Assembly: GCF_002355655.1 (NCBI RefSeq)
Contig: NZ_AP017570.1
Span: forward strand, 1 to 64,000
Origin: Halorubrum trapanicum
Lineage (GTDB): Archaea; Halobacteriota; Halobacteria; Halobacteriales; Haloferacaceae
DNA: 64,000 bases
Reading direction: 5' to 3'
Part shown: positions 9,233 to 17,170 of the stretch, piece after piece
Position numbering within the stretch: the stretch's first letter is position 1
Layout of the letters: each line of letters begins with the position of its first letter
Made by a program: the position numbers and the translations under genes
The notes under the pieces: generated by a model
Seen by the model: the letters and a program-made list of their open reading frames with translations, nothing else
Told to the model about the DNA's origin: nothing
Databases searched by the model: none

Positions 9233-10897
9233 CTACGCGTTCGCTTGCTCCACACAATCATCGAGGAAGTCTTCGATTTCCTCGATTGATTCTCCGTTCT
9301 CGTACATCCACTCGATGATTTGCTTTCCGTGGTCGATTTTATTGTATGCACTAACCGACTCCACTCCCTCCGGCCCGTGCTCCTGCGCTACCAGTCTATT
9401 CACTACTTTCTCAATATCACAATATTTGGAGACATCGTCTTCCGAGACAGGAATGGATAATACTGCAGCTATAGCATCAGGGTGGTAGTAATTTTCAATC
9501 TCTCTTCGTTCCAACGCATGGCAATCAATGCCCTCTTTGGCTGATTTATCTTTAATCGACTGAACTTCCCCCTTCAGGTCGTCATCCGCGTTCTTCTTGT
9601 CGCTGTCAAACAGGAAGGCAAAATTTCGATTGATCTTTTTGAGCTTCTCTGGCTCACAATGGCGCATATTCCCGGTGCCACCGAGGTGCTGTATCGTAAT
9701 GTTGTGCTCTTGCCAATCCTCAAGATAGGCTTCCGCAAGTGCTTCAAGGACTTTCACATCTGAGGGGCCCTCAACGTAGATTACGAAATCACTCTGGAGG
9801 ATGTCGCTATTCCGTGCTCCGATCTCGTCGACGGCTTTGAATGCGTCTTCCTCAATGTGCTCGAAGGATGTGACGCCGGAGTCACGACGCGCGATGTACA
9901 TTTCCGCAGCCGCCCGGTTATCGATGAATACTTGCGAGTGCGTGGTTATCATCACTTGGCCACCGCTATCAGCGATACTTCGCAAGGCATCCAGCATCTT
10001 CCGTTCTGCGGCTGGGTGGAGGAAGTTCCCCGGTTCCTCGAAAAGGAGCATATACCCTTCACCAACTTGAAGGTCAACGTAGGCCTGCATCATCGACAGA
10101 AGGAGAAGACTACCTACACCAGATCCTCGCTCTCGAACGTCGATGCTCTCGGAAAGGTGCTTGTCTTCGAGGTGTATCTTAGGGGAGATCGCTTTGCTGA
10201 TCTGGATACTTCCGGGGCTCATATTCACCTTCTCGACATCGGACAGATGAGATTGCATATACTCGGTTAGTCGATTTCCGATGCCCTCAGAGGTCTCCTC
10301 AAGCGAATCTTTGAGTTCCACAATCTGTTCGTCGATCTCGTCGTTAAGTCCGCCACCCCTTAGAACCGGCATAAGAAGTTTATTCAGAAACGTACCACCC
10401 TTCAGTTTCGTCTGTTCGTTTACGTCACGTTCTGCAAATATCGGAACAGGTTCGGGAAAGTACTCCCATATAAAACTGCGCGAATCCGCCTTGGTCAGTT
10501 CATCTCCGTCAACGACAACCGCTCCTTTAGCCACTTTCCCACCATTGACGTAGGTTTCGGCTTTGGGCGTCGTTCCCTCTCTTCTGGTGAACTCCTTCTC
10601 GATCGTGAACTCCTCGTCCGCATCAGGGAGGTAATCTTCAGTTAGTGCCTCTTTGAGTTCAGATGGCACGTCCGCAAGCCTTGCAATGAGAGAAATCGAT
10701 TCAGCCTCTCGCTTATGGAAATGGTCATTATCGGGTTTATCTCCCTCAAGGAAGATGTGGAGAGCTTCGAGGAAGGATGATTTACCGGCATCATTCTTCC
10801 CGATGAACGTCGTCATATCACCGATGTTGATTGGCTCCGAATTCTGTATCGGTTTGTAATTCTCCACTTCAAATGTGTCAATCGTGATTACCGCCAT
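9233..10897 (-). CDS. OLD-family ATPase with C-terminal TOPRIM nuclease domain
   Basis: A 554-residue protein with an N-terminal ABC/RecF-type ATPase: Walker A GKNDAGKS at residues 33-40, a signature-like ERGSGVGSLLLLS, and Walker B LLLFEEPGNFLHP near 285. A TOPRIM domain follows, with YVEGPSDVKVLE near 370 and LFDSDKK near 429, supplying the acidic metal-binding residues. OLD nucleases cut or nick DNA and occur in antiphage systems such as Gabija (GajA). The partner gene here is the 820-residue protein upstream on the same strand (105 bp gap), not a UvrD helicase, so it is not standard Gabija. The pair lies antisense inside the BREX locus, with 4 bp between its stop and that of pglX. Composition is less GC-rich than the BREX core genes. 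Confidence 0.85.
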   Translation of the reverse strand: MAVITIDTFEVENYKPIQNSEPINIGDMTTFIGKNDAGKSSFLEALHIFLEGDKPDNDHFHKREAESISLIARLADVPSELKEALTEDYLPDADEEFTIEKEFTRREGTTPKAETYVNGGKVAKGAVVVDGDELTKADSRSFIWEYFPEPVPIFAERDVNEQTKLKGGTFLNKLLMPVLRGGGLNDEIDEQIVELKDSLEETSEGIGNRLTEYMQSHLSDVEKVNMSPGSIQISKAISPKIHLEDKHLSESIDVRERGSGVGSLLLLSMMQAYVDLQVGEGYMLLFEEPGNFLHPAAERKMLDALRSIADSGGQVMITTHSQVFIDNRAAAEMYIARRDSGVTSFEHIEEDAFKAVDEIGARNSDILQSDFVIYVEGPSDVKVLEALAEAYLEDWQEHNITIQHLGGTGNMRHCEPEKLKKINRNFAFLFDSDKKNADDDLKGEVQSIKDKSAKEGIDCHALERREIENYYHPDAIAAVLSIPVSEDDVSKYCDIEKVVNRLVAQEHGPEGVESVSAYNKIDHGKQIIEWMYENGESIEEIEDFLDDCVEQANA

Positions 10898-11002
10898 CAG
10901 GAATTACGACATCTCATGAATGGGGCATAACTCTTCGGTAGCAGTCTGTGACCCATCTAGGCTTGAGCTGGGAAGTGTAGAGAAATGACTAGAGGGCAGC
11001 CC

Positions 11003-13465
11003 CTATTCTGGATAGTATTCCAGCTGGTCACGGTCGTAACGGTCGAGTCGACCGAGGAGGTTCTCCCGGACGTTAGCCACAGAGTCGCTATCGAAGTGAA
11101 CGAAGGATTCGCCATCTTCCGTCTGTTCGTCGTTCAATTCGTCAATCACATAGCTATCGAACTTCCCCCGAATACGAGCATCGCGGAGGGCCCACCAGTA
11201 CTCGTTCAGGAGTTCATAGAGTTCGACCACTGCTCTGAACTCCATGAATACCAGTTTCTGGTTAGGAACTTCTCCATCAGTATAGGCTAAGATGTTCTCT
11301 TGAACGTGCCCAGCGATACGGAAGAAGTCATCCTCGTCGAAGTTTTGGGAGATGAGAAGATGTGCAGACAGACCGTTATCCCCCGTCTTGTTCTCGATAG
11401 CCTCCCGCTCGTCCTCGGATAGGATGTAACGCGTCGCCTGATCTTCTTCCTCCGAGCCGAGGTCGTATCCGTCTTCACGATGAGATAGCTTCGCGTCATA
11501 AGTCGCCACGTAGTAGTCACTCGGGTCTTTCTCTGGTACGATAAGCACTCCATCTGCTTCCCGCTCACCAATTCGTCCCCACCGCTCGGTCTGTGAGTAA
11601 AGTCTCTTCAGAAGGTAGAAGAGGTGCTTTTCGAAATAGCTGTCATTAGAAGGGTCGTAGATCTCTTCCAACTCATCCTTGTTTTCGTGCATCGGCCCCA
11701 GCTCGTCGACGAGTCCGTAGTATTCGCCTGCCTCTTCGTGAGCTTCACTTGCTTTACTGATGAGCCTGTCTTTGACACCGACAATCGCATTATGTAGGGC
11801 ATTCCCGACGAGCGCGTCGAGACTGTCTGCTGTGATAATGTCGTAGAGAGGAAGTCGACCGTATCCCTCGTCGTCTGCGGAGGCGGATTGCCCATAGGTT
11901 ACGTAGACGCACTGCAGGAGATAGTCGTTGACAGTTCCCGGACGCGGATGGTTCCCGTGAGGAACTACATCGACCTCTTGATACGAACTGGTTGTCCGCC
12001 GTCCTTCTGAGTCGGTCAACGAAAACGAGGTCTCGACTATTTTCCGATTAGCCATCTCCCGGTCTCCAACTTCCCATCCAGAGAAATCGCGTTTAGGATG
12101 TGTTGGTGAGATGTCGTCCAGCCGGTTCTGAATATACGTAGCAACACTTGTGTCGTTGACCTCAATCACGGTTTCCTCAACAGACTCAGAGAAGTCTTCT
12201 GCTCCACACTCCGTACACTCCGGTTCCGAAGCGGAGTTCTTCTCTGAACAGTGTGAACAGGTCTTGAATTCCTCGACTTCTGTGCTGACCAGCGCGTTAC
12301 CAGCTGCGTCTACATTACCTTCCAACACATTCTGCACCTCGTCACTCAACTCCTCGTAGTAATTCTCGTATGCCGTCCCTCGTTCAGCAAGGATTCGATT
12401 GAATAGGTACTCCTCGTCTTGTGATCCATACTCGTAGATTTTCTCGAATTCGATACCCGTTACAGCAGTAAAACCTTGCTTGAAGCGACTACGCTGTTCG
12501 TCTAGCTTATGATTGGTCTTGAGTTCGAATTCGACTCCGTCGACACCGTGAGTGAGTTCAACGCGGAACTTGCCCCCGTGGCGGATGTCTTTGAGGTATA
12601 GCTTGTTGACCTCAGAAATTCCGTCGAAGGATACAAGATTCTCGTTCCTCAGCGAGTGGATGTCCCTGTAGATCGATCGTTCGTTCTTTACCCGCAATCT
12701 AGAGTTCTCGGGGAGTTCGGATTCTGCAAAATCGACGCCCACTACACGGAACTCCTCATTATCTTCGACAAGGAGGTTCTCTACCTTGCCGACAATTGGT
12801 TCTTCTGCCGGTTCCGGCTGCCGCTCTTGGAGATTGTCATCTGAGCGTAACCGCGTCACGACTTTCTTCCGATCCGACTGGCGCCCTCGAACCTCGAATG
12901 ACTCTTCGTACTTCCTAACGACAACCGGTTTCGTCTGCAGATACCGTCGCGCGACGATTTCACCATCGTCTACCTCCTTTCCAATTGTAGGCTGCCCCGG
13001 CCACAAAAGGTCGAACTCGTTGTTGATAGTCTCCTGTACAAGGTTCTCTTCGTCATCAACTAAATCGAGTTCTGTTAGATTGTTAGCATCGCTTTCGAAT
13101 ACCTCTCCTTCCTGATTCTGAATCCAGATATACTCCACATACACTTCGTTCAGCAATCTTCTCGCGTCATCATCGTCAGCCGTCAGGACTCTTTGTTTAA
13201 ATTCGCTGATAGAGTCGTGTTTGTCCTCGATGACGCGTTTCTTCCGCCGAATAAATACCTCGAGAAGTGCACCCTCGAATGACTCGGGGCCTTCTGAATC
13301 CTCCTCTCGTCCATCTGTCCCACTCTGCGAATCTCTGTTCGAAGTCGAATTCCCTTCGTCCTCCTCGGTCTGAACCAATTCTCGCGCTTCCTCGTAATCA
13401 ACGTCAATCTTGTACCAAAACTCAGGTTCATCGAAGACGGGTGGGGTCGTAGCCTGTTGAGACAT
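11003..13465 (-). CDS. Zinc-ribbon protein with probable C-terminal PD-(D/E)XK nuclease domain
   Basis: An 820-residue acidic protein, first gene of a two-gene reverse-strand module with the OLD-like gene. Visible parts: an N-terminal acidic low-complexity stretch (residues about 30-60), a four-cysteine zinc ribbon near residues 400-420 (CSHC ... CTEC), and a C-terminal region with EADGVLIV followed by YVATYDAKLS near 655. The spacing of the Asp and DAK matches a PD-(D/E)XK nuclease core. The family is not recognised as a whole, and the catalytic assignment is by motif only. It is transcribed divergently from pglZ across a 155-bp gap. A DNA-cleaving effector or sensor working with the neighbouring ATPase is inferred. 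A recombination or repair role is the alternative. Confidence 0.7.
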   Translation of the reverse strand: MSQQATTPPVFDEPEFWYKIDVDYEEARELVQTEEDEGNSTSNRDSQSGTDGREEDSEGPESFEGALLEVFIRRKKRVIEDKHDSISEFKQRVLTADDDDARRLLNEVYVEYIWIQNQEGEVFESDANNLTELDLVDDEENLVQETINNEFDLLWPGQPTIGKEVDDGEIVARRYLQTKPVVVRKYEESFEVRGRQSDRKKVVTRLRSDDNLQERQPEPAEEPIVGKVENLLVEDNEEFRVVGVDFAESELPENSRLRVKNERSIYRDIHSLRNENLVSFDGISEVNKLYLKDIRHGGKFRVELTHGVDGVEFELKTNHKLDEQRSRFKQGFTAVTGIEFEKIYEYGSQDEEYLFNRILAERGTAYENYYEELSDEVQNVLEGNVDAAGNALVSTEVEEFKTCSHCSEKNSASEPECTECGAEDFSESVEETVIEVNDTSVATYIQNRLDDISPTHPKRDFSGWEVGDREMANRKIVETSFSLTDSEGRRTTSSYQEVDVVPHGNHPRPGTVNDYLLQCVYVTYGQSASADDEGYGRLPLYDIITADSLDALVGNALHNAIVGVKDRLISKASEAHEEAGEYYGLVDELGPMHENKDELEEIYDPSNDSYFEKHLFYLLKRLYSQTERWGRIGEREADGVLIVPEKDPSDYYVATYDAKLSHREDGYDLGSEEEDQATRYILSEDEREAIENKTGDNGLSAHLLISQNFDEDDFFRIAGHVQENILAYTDGEVPNQKLVFMEFRAVVELYELLNEYWWALRDARIRGKFDSYVIDELNDEQTEDGESFVHFDSDSVANVRENLLGRLDRYDRDQLEYYPE

Positions 13466-13552
13466 GAAAGGCAGTTATTACCATACTTCAAAATGCCAGT
13501 ATCAAATAGATGTCGGGAGGTGTACTCGTTCCCTCAGTGGATAGTAGCGAAG

Positions 13553-13577
13553 TTAATAAATCGATGCACGTTGCATC
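13553..13577. promoter_or_regulatory. AT-rich box plus 15-bp palindrome upstream of pglZ
   Basis: In the 155-bp divergent gap, a TTAATAAAT stretch is followed by the palindrome GATGCA-CGT-TGCATC (13563-13577), 43 bp before the pglZ ATG. This layout fits a TATA-like element with a regulator site controlling pglZ, and perhaps the divergent nuclease module. Confidence 0.45.
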
Positions 13578-13620
13578 CATTTACAGATCGAATAACACGT
13601 TCGCTGTTCTCTAATTACAC

Positions 13621-15816
13621 ATGCAAGCTAAACAGACCCTCCCCGACGCCGCAAAAGACACCATCAGAAGCGAGTTCGACCGGGCCGAGTCGTCAGACCC
13701 GATTGTCCTCTGGTGGGACGACGGAAACTACCTCGAGGACATCATCGAGCAGGCCTGCGACGAACTCGGCGTTCACCTGAAGGTCGCCGAGGAGACGCCG
13801 CTGGAACTCCGTGCCGATCCAATCGACGGCGAACAGGTCTGGTACGTTCCACACGTCAAGGAGCCCGAAGACGTTGAGGGCGACTACGACTGGTTCCGCG
13901 ACGTTGAGCACACGGGCGGCGAGGTGGAGCTGAGCATCGAAGACCTCACCGTCCACGCGTTCGAGCGTGGGCAACTCGATGCGTGGGAGCTAAAAACCGC
14001 GACGCAGGCGGACGACTCCGCAAAGCGCCGCGAGATCGCGCGGATTCTCCACGACCAGCTCACCGGCGGCCAGCTCCCGACGCTCGAACAGCTCCGCACG
14101 CAGATTGTCACCGGCGGCTACACCGACCCGGTCGCGTTCGTGCTGGAGAACGGTTGGGGCGACATCGACGACAGCCCCGGCACCATCGAGCAGATGCAGG
14201 ACTTGCTTACCAGCGAGGGCGTCGACGCGGTCGCCAGCGAGGATGAACCCGTGGGAATCGTCGCGGCGACGCGTCGGTGGGCCGTCGCTGAGTGGCTGAT
14301 CCACGCCGGCGCCGACGCTGAACGCTTCCCGAGGGAGTTCCGCGCCGAGACGGCCGGCAATCACGACCTCCCCGAGCTCAAGTCGCTTCTAAACAACACC
14401 ACCTCGGCCAGCCTCCTCGCCGACCGCTATCTCGGCGAGGCGATCTGGCACGACGTCGTCGCGGACGTTAATGACCCGTGGGAACTTGCGGACTGTATCG
14501 TCGACGCCGCGCTCGAACGTCGCCTCTGGGAGGAGTGGCACGCGTCGTTCGATGCTGGCGACTACGAGGTGTGTCTCGAGCGCGCCGAGGAGCGGCACGA
14601 CGCTCTGCTCGGAAGCGAGGACTTCCGCGGCACCTACCGCGGAGCCTACGGCCCGGACAGCCCGTGGACGGGGACGTGGGAGCAGGCCGCTGAGATTGCC
14701 CGCCTCGCGCACCAGATCCAGACGTGGGACGAGAGTGCCACCGATGATGTCGTCTCGCTGTACGCCGATCGGGACGACGGCACGTGGCAGATCGACAACG
14801 CAGTGCTCAACCTCGTCGTCGCGGGAGAGCCCGAAACCGATCTCCCCGACGATCATCCCGCGACCGTCGCGCTCGACGACCTCCGAACCCAACTCCAGTC
14901 GGAATACGTCGAGTACCTCGAAGACCTCGGTGACCTCGTCACTGATACCGTCGAAGCTGGCGCGCCCTTCGTCGACGAGGATCACTCCTACCAGTTCTTC
15001 ACCAAGGAGTCCGACGGTCTCGAAAGCGGCCAGACGATCGCGCTGTTCGTCATCGACGCCCTTCGGCTCGACCTTGCCCGTCGCCTCGCGGACGAATTGC
15101 GTGACTACGTGGCGACCCTCCCGTCCGATGCTCCCGAGTTTGCCATCGACGAAGACGTCTGGCTTGGGACGCTTCCCTCGGAGACCGAGTTCGGGAAGGC
15201 TGCGCTCACGCCGGGAGAAATACAGATGTTCGATGTCTCGCTAGTCGATGGCAAGTTACAGCCGATGCGAAACAACCGCGAAGTCGATACCAATCGGCGC
15301 AACTCGTTGCTGGACGGCGACGGGTGGACGGTCACTCGCCAGGAGGATGACGACGGCTGGCAGTCGACGCGTGTCGCCTACTTCAAGAACGACATCGACG
15401 ACATCGGCGAGAAGGAACTCAGCGACCTCGAGGCGATGCTGGCGCGACGCGTCGACTCGCTCGCGGAGTTCATCGGGACGAAACTCAAACAGGGTGAGTG
15501 GGATCAGGCGTACGTGCTGACCGACCACGGATTCGTCCTGCTTCCGGACAACGCGTCGCCGGAGAGAATTTCTCGGCCGACGGAAGCGTCCGACTCTGGG
15601 CGCCGGTGGATTGCCGGAGAGGATGTGGACGAGGATTCTCCCGGCGTGCTACTCGACTCCAGCTCCCGACTGGGGTACCTCGACGCCAACGTCAGCATCC
15701 TTGCGAGCCCACTCAAGCGGTTCAGAAAGCAGGGGCTCGGTGACGCGCGATTCTACCACGGCGGACTGCTCCCACAGGAGTTCGTGCTTGACTTCATCAG
15801 CATCACGCAGGGCTAA
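13621..15816 (+). CDS. pglZ: PglZ BREX phosphatase-superfamily protein
   Basis: A 731-residue PglZ, the signature BREX protein of the alkaline-phosphatase superfamily. The PglZ domain occupies the C-terminal half: LFVIDALRLDLARR near residue 474 carries the metal-binding Asp context, and TDHGFVLLP near 634 supplies the conserved Asp/His pair. The N-terminal half is helical and acidic. PglZ is required for BREX defence and modification; its substrate is not settled. The start MQAKQTLPDA at 13621 follows a likely promoter in the gap. The HsdR-N-like gene starts 21 bp after its stop and the helicase follows, so pglZ, nuclease and helicase probably form one transcription unit. Confidence 0.92.
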   Translation: MQAKQTLPDAAKDTIRSEFDRAESSDPIVLWWDDGNYLEDIIEQACDELGVHLKVAEETPLELRADPIDGEQVWYVPHVKEPEDVEGDYDWFRDVEHTGGEVELSIEDLTVHAFERGQLDAWELKTATQADDSAKRREIARILHDQLTGGQLPTLEQLRTQIVTGGYTDPVAFVLENGWGDIDDSPGTIEQMQDLLTSEGVDAVASEDEPVGIVAATRRWAVAEWLIHAGADAERFPREFRAETAGNHDLPELKSLLNNTTSASLLADRYLGEAIWHDVVADVNDPWELADCIVDAALERRLWEEWHASFDAGDYEVCLERAEERHDALLGSEDFRGTYRGAYGPDSPWTGTWEQAAEIARLAHQIQTWDESATDDVVSLYADRDDGTWQIDNAVLNLVVAGEPETDLPDDHPATVALDDLRTQLQSEYVEYLEDLGDLVTDTVEAGAPFVDEDHSYQFFTKESDGLESGQTIALFVIDALRLDLARRLADELRDYVATLPSDAPEFAIDEDVWLGTLPSETEFGKAALTPGEIQMFDVSLVDGKLQPMRNNREVDTNRRNSLLDGDGWTVTRQEDDDGWQSTRVAYFKNDIDDIGEKELSDLEAMLARRVDSLAEFIGTKLKQGEWDQAYVLTDHGFVLLPDNASPERISRPTEASDSGRRWIAGEDVDEDSPGVLLDSSSRLGYLDANVSILASPLKRFRKQGLGDARFYHGGLLPQEFVLDFISITQG

Positions 15817-15837
15817 TCACTCGCAAACTTCGCATCC

Positions 15838-17115
15838 ATGTCATCACAAGAAATCGAAGAAGCGACCACCGCTATTCAGAATCATATCGTCGGTTTTCTG
15901 ACGACGCTCGATGACCAGATGGACGACCCGCGGCTCAGTGAGATCGTGGAGGCTGCCGGCACACTTCAGAGCAAGAACCTCGGCCAAACACCCGAGCGAT
16001 GTGTCGAAGATGCTCTCATCTGGCCGATTCTGGAGACGCTCGGCTACGAATACACACCCCGGCCGTACTATCCCGTCGGCGATAGCGATGAACAGCCGGA
16101 TTTCCGCATTGACAATCTCTCAGAAACAGTTATTGGGGAGAACAAATCGGTCAACAACTTCGAAACCGCGAAGGGTGACATCGAGGGCTACCTCGACTCA
16201 CGTCGCTACGAGTACGGACTCTCGACTGACGGGTTCCGGTGGGGAATGTACGCTGTCGAAACGGATGAACGCGGGCGGGCAGACCTCGTTACCGTCGTTG
16301 AAGAGCAGAACATCGCACCAGCGGTACGACGGATTGCCCGCAAGCAAGGTTTAGTCAGCTACACCGATGAGTTGCAGGACAACAGCACCGTTGAAGGAGT
16401 GCTGGGAGACTTCTACCAGACGTTCAATCACTACGGTGTCCGGCGAGCTATTGGGGGACTGACTGAGTTTTACGACCTCTACCTGGAGGTGACTACCGGT
16501 GGCGGTGAGTATCAGCAGCTGGATGCTGCGCTTGTGGACGCAATTGAGGGGCCACCAGACGCCTCACAGTCGGAGAAACTGGCCTTCGCGACACTACTCG
16601 TTGATCGACTCGCCTTCGTGAAGCTGTTGGCTGACCGCGGGATCCTCGACAGTGTCGCACTTCACACCCAGTGGAGCGAGCATACTCAGGGGCTCAACCG
16701 GTTCCGGGGCAGCTTCTACTCTCAATACCTCCAGCCGTTGTTCTACGATGCCCTTTCGACCCCGACACCGCAGCGCAATGCCGAACTCCCCGAAATGTTC
16801 ATCGACGTGCCGTATCTCGGCGGAGGATTGTTCGAGTCGATACTGCCGGCCGAGCGTGCCTTCGACGTTCCAGATTCGGTAATGAAGCCAGTCCTCACGC
16901 AATTCATCGAGAACGAAGAACGGACGTTGGTCAACGAAGCCGCCGCGGGTTCCATTCTGGAGATGTACACCGAGGAGTTTGAGAGTCGGGCACTGGCTGG
17001 CCAGATACCACAGTATTACGCCGACATCGTAGATGCCTACGGTGCAGAAATCGAGTACGTTGAGTCGGAGATCGAACGTACCCTACGGTCGTTCGCCGGA
17101 ACGGAGGCCCGATAA
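15838..17115 (+). CDS. Type I restriction HsdR-N-like nuclease-domain protein
   Basis: A 425-residue protein. Its N-terminal third resembles the nuclease domain of type I restriction R subunits: EDALIWPILETLGY, then QPDFRID (about residue 86) and GENKS (about 100) as a PD-(D/E)XK core, followed by a helical segment with DGFRWGMYAVE. The remainder is helical without helicase motifs, so the motor is absent from this polypeptide. It lies between pglZ and the SNF2-type helicase, which could supply that function. It is not one of the canonical BREX genes known to me. Inference: a stand-alone nuclease subunit acting with BrxHII, or a linked type I-derived accessory. Domain call is good; role is uncertain. 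Confidence 0.75.
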   Translation: MSSQEIEEATTAIQNHIVGFLTTLDDQMDDPRLSEIVEAAGTLQSKNLGQTPERCVEDALIWPILETLGYEYTPRPYYPVGDSDEQPDFRIDNLSETVIGENKSVNNFETAKGDIEGYLDSRRYEYGLSTDGFRWGMYAVETDERGRADLVTVVEEQNIAPAVRRIARKQGLVSYTDELQDNSTVEGVLGDFYQTFNHYGVRRAIGGLTEFYDLYLEVTTGGGEYQQLDAALVDAIEGPPDASQSEKLAFATLLVDRLAFVKLLADRGILDSVALHTQWSEHTQGLNRFRGSFYSQYLQPLFYDALSTPTPQRNAELPEMFIDVPYLGGGLFESILPAERAFDVPDSVMKPVLTQFIENEERTLVNEAAAGSILEMYTEEFESRALAGQIPQYYADIVDAYGAEIEYVESEIERTLRSFAGTEAR

Positions 17116-17170
17116 TGTGTGGACTGGCAATCTTGAAGACGGCGTGTGGTCTTGACACAGACATCACTCG

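Noticed and set aside
9233-13465. Gabija or PARIS system
   Set aside because: The OLD-TOPRIM protein resembles GajA, but no UvrD-type helicase partner is present. PARIS has ATPase and TOPRIM on separate proteins, and here they are fused.
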